Below, piece by piece: positions 62,313-64,000 of a DNA stretch of 64,000 nucleotides. Below the pieces are notes generated by a model. That model saw only the letters and a list, made by a program, of their open reading frames with translations, was not told the origin of the DNA and made no database searches. The DNA is taken from contig NW_027479520.1 of NCBI RefSeq assembly GCF_051014685.1, forward strand, positions 1-64,000. Reading direction: 5' to 3'. The first letter of the stretch is position 1, and each line of letters begins with the position of its first letter. This stretch comes from Ptiloglossa arizonensis (Eukaryota > Arthropoda > Insecta > Hymenoptera > Colletidae). A program made the translations under genes and the position numbers.

Positions 62313-63390
62313 TTTCGCTGGTCTGATACTCGAAACCAATAACTGGAATGGCCTAGGGGAAAAGTACACATACCACTGTAATAGGGCGAGTTTCTGCTCT
62401 CAGATGCCACTGGAATTTCTCTAGTTCGTCAATCCGTTCGCGAGATATGGGAGTTTGAAGTTAAGGAATGGTTGAGAAATCATCAAAATTTTCGCAAGTC
62501 TGATACCCGAAATCAATAACTACTATTGCCTAGGGCAAAAATACACATACCGTTGTAATCGGGCGAGCATCTACTTTCAGATGCAGAAGGAATTTCTCGA
62601 GTTCATCAATCCGTTCGCGAGATATGGGGGTTTGAAGTTAAGGAATGGTTGAGAAACCATCAAAATTTTCGCAAGTCTGATACTCGAAGCCAATAACTGC
62701 TATGGCCTAGGGCAAAAATACACATACCATTGTAATCGGGCGAGATTATGCTTTCAGATGCAGCAGGAATTTCTCGAGTTTGTCAATCCGTTCGCGAGAT
62801 ATGGGAGTTTGAAATTAAGGAAGGGTTGAGAAACTATCCAAATTTTCGCTGGTCTGATACTCGAAACCAATAACTGGAATGGCCTAGGGGAAAAGTACAC
62901 ATACCACTGTAATAGGGCGAGTTTCTGCTCTCAGATGCCACTGGAATTTCTCTAGTTCGTCAATCCGTTCGCGAAATATGGGAGTTTGAAGTTACGGAAT
63001 GGTTGAGAAACCATCAAAATTTTGGTAAGTCTGATAATCAAAACCAATAACTACTAAGTCCGAGGGCAAAAATACACACGCCATTGTAATCGGGCGAGTT
63101 TCTACTTTCAGATGCAAAAAGAATTTCTCGAATTCGTCAATCCGTTCGCGAGATATGGGATTTTGAAGTTAAGGAATGGTTGAGAAGCCATCAAAATTTT
63201 CGCAAGTCTGATACTCGAAACCAATAACTACTATTGCCTAGGGCAAAAATACCCATACCGTTGTAATCGGGCGGGCTTCTACTTTCAGATGCAACAGGAA
63301 TTTCTCGAGTTCGTCAATCCGTTCGCGAGATATGGGAGTTTGAAGTTAAGGAATGGTTGAGAAACCATCAAAATTTTCGCTGGTCTGATA
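62313..63390. repeat. Displaced copy of the 6-mer unit
   Basis: GCGAGCATCT at 62563 and ACCCATACCG at 63251 match 58323 and 59011 at the same offset, 4240 bp. The variants GCAGAAGG, CCCGAAATCAATAAC and the terminal GGGCGGGCTTC show it derives from unit 2 running into the start of unit 3. A private change is GGGATTTTGAAG near 63158. Confidence 0.88.
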
Positions 63391-64000
63391 CTCGAAACCC
63401 ATAACTGGAATGGCCTAGGGGAAAAGCACACACCCCATTGTAATCGGGCGAGTTTCTACTTTCAGATGCAACAGGAATTTCCCGAGTTCGTCAATCCGTT
63501 CGCGAGATATGGGAGTTTGAAGTTAAGGAATGGCTGTGAAACCATCAAAATTTTCGCTGGTCTGCTACTCGAAACCAATAACTGCTATGGCCTAGGGCAA
63601 AAATACTCATACCATTGTAATCGAGCGAGTTTCTGCTTTCAGATGCAACAGGAATTTCTCGAGTTCATCAATTCGTTCGCGAGATATGGGGGTTTGAAGT
63701 TAAGGAATGGTTGAGAAACCATCAAAATTTTCGCAAGTCTGATACTCGAAACCAATAACTACAATTGTCTATGGCAAAAATACACATAATGTTGTAATTG
63801 GGCGAGTTTCTGCTTTCAGATGCACCTGGAATTTCTGGAGTTCGTGAAACCGTTCGCGAGATTTGGGAGCTTGAAGTTAAGGAATGGTTGAGAAATCATC
63901 AAAATTTTCGCAAGTCAGATACCCGAAACCAATAACTACTATTGCCTAGGGCAAAAATACACATACCGTTGTAATCGGGCGAGCATCTACTTTCAGATGC
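63391..64000. repeat. Mosaic segment like 33.0-33.6 kb
   Basis: From CTCGAAACCCATAACTGG on, the order GCACACACCCCATTG, GAATTTCCCGAG, GGCTGTGAAACC, TACTCATACC, ACACATAATGTTG and GCGAGCATCTAC matches 33040-33640 (63466 with 33107, offset 30359) and its 20-kb twin near 52970-53570. The window ends within this copy. Confidence 0.85.

Larger units (their letters stand above)
1..64000. repeat. Continuous 177-bp satellite array (centromere-like)
   Basis: Every part of the window is a head-to-tail copy of one monomer of about 177 bp; the marker AGATGCAAC recurs at 85, 262, 439, 616 and 793, each 177 bp apart, and the same order of landmarks continues to position 64000. Landmarks in order are: TCTGATACTCGAAACC, a variable segment around CCTAGGG, TAATCGGGCGAG, CAGATGCAACAGGAATTTC, TCGAGTTCGTCAATCC, GTTCGCGAGATATGGGAG, TTGAAGTTAAGGAATG, GTTGAGAAACCATC and AAAATTTTCG. 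All monomers have the same orientation. The length lies in the nucleosome-scale range typical of centromeric satellites, and the higher-order repeats fit that reading, but centromere identity is inferred and not shown. No unique DNA or transposon interrupts the array. Both ends of the window are inside the array, so its true length is unknown. Confidence 0.97.
39410..64000. repeat. Type B block 3
   Basis: Type B monomers from 39410 to the window end. The first part (to 54134) is the right portion of 20-kb copy 2. After that come mixed monomers (54135-56850), the 1062-bp 6-mer repeat (56909-60530), and mosaic segments resembling 25.8-27.4 kb, the 6-mer, and 33.0-33.6 kb. Confidence 0.85.

Noticed and set aside
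1..64000. CRISPR-like array of direct repeats
   Set aside because: There is no repeat/spacer division: the entire 177-bp unit is conserved, with no unique spacers and no cas genes.
1..64000. Assignment to a named species or known satellite family
   Set aside because: The monomer does not match satellites I can recall with confidence, and sequence alone does not separate plant from animal origin.
1..64000. Inverted segments or strand switches within the array
   Set aside because: All landmark motifs were in the same orientation wherever I looked; I found no inversion.

Overview
The whole 64 kb window is tandemly repeated satellite DNA. The monomer is about 177 bp (spacings of exactly 177 were counted between successive copies at positions 85, 262, 439, 616 and 793), giving roughly 360 head-to-tail monomers, all in one orientation. 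Reading the window from end to end I found no unique sequence, gene, transposon, tRNA, rRNA, CRISPR array or microsatellite interruption. This architecture means a eukaryote, most likely a centromeric or pericentromeric array from a long-read assembly. The monomer is about 41% GC. I do not recognise it as Arabidopsis CEN180, rice CentO, maize CentC or primate alpha satellite, and I cannot name the species or decide between plant and animal from the sequence.

Two monomer subfamilies are visible. Type A has 'ACAAAGGCCTAGGGGAAAAA' in its variable segment, usually 'TGCACA', and often 'ATGCTTGAGAAACC'. Type B has 'CTATTGCCTAGGGCAAAAA', 'TACACATACC' and 'ATGGTTGAGAAACC'. They form alternating blocks: A at about 1-13980, B at 13981-15386, A at 15387-19482, B at 19483-35490, A at 35491-39409, B at 39410-64000. 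The later A blocks are duplicates of earlier sequence, so the alternation is a product of amplification.

The array is built by nested duplication at several scales: single monomers; 5-mers of 883-885 bp (2281-3870 and 24221-25990); a 6-mer higher-order repeat of 1062 bp (56909-60530, with a displaced copy at 62313-63390); a 14-mer tandem duplication of about 2.47 kb (20234-24985); a 3160 bp duplication (26841-32540); a 3.4/4.1 kb block duplication (10817-14180 and 15410-19482); and a near-perfect tandem duplication of about 20.1 kb (14237-34340 and 34341-54134). The two 20 kb copies differ by only a few substitutions that I noticed plus the loss of exactly one monomer from copy 2, so the duplication is very recent or, alternatively, an assembly product.

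Within each monomer the conserved half contains a CENP-B-box-like motif (TTCG....A..TGGG, 8 of 9 core positions; one 9/9 match at 4719-4735), a hairpin-forming dyad (ATGGTT-GAGA-AACCAT in type B), an adjacent AAAATTTT tract, and about ten CpGs (observed/expected about 1.4). The short open frames in the window are artefacts: 177 is a multiple of 3, so frames carry across monomers until the next stop. No protein-coding gene is supported.
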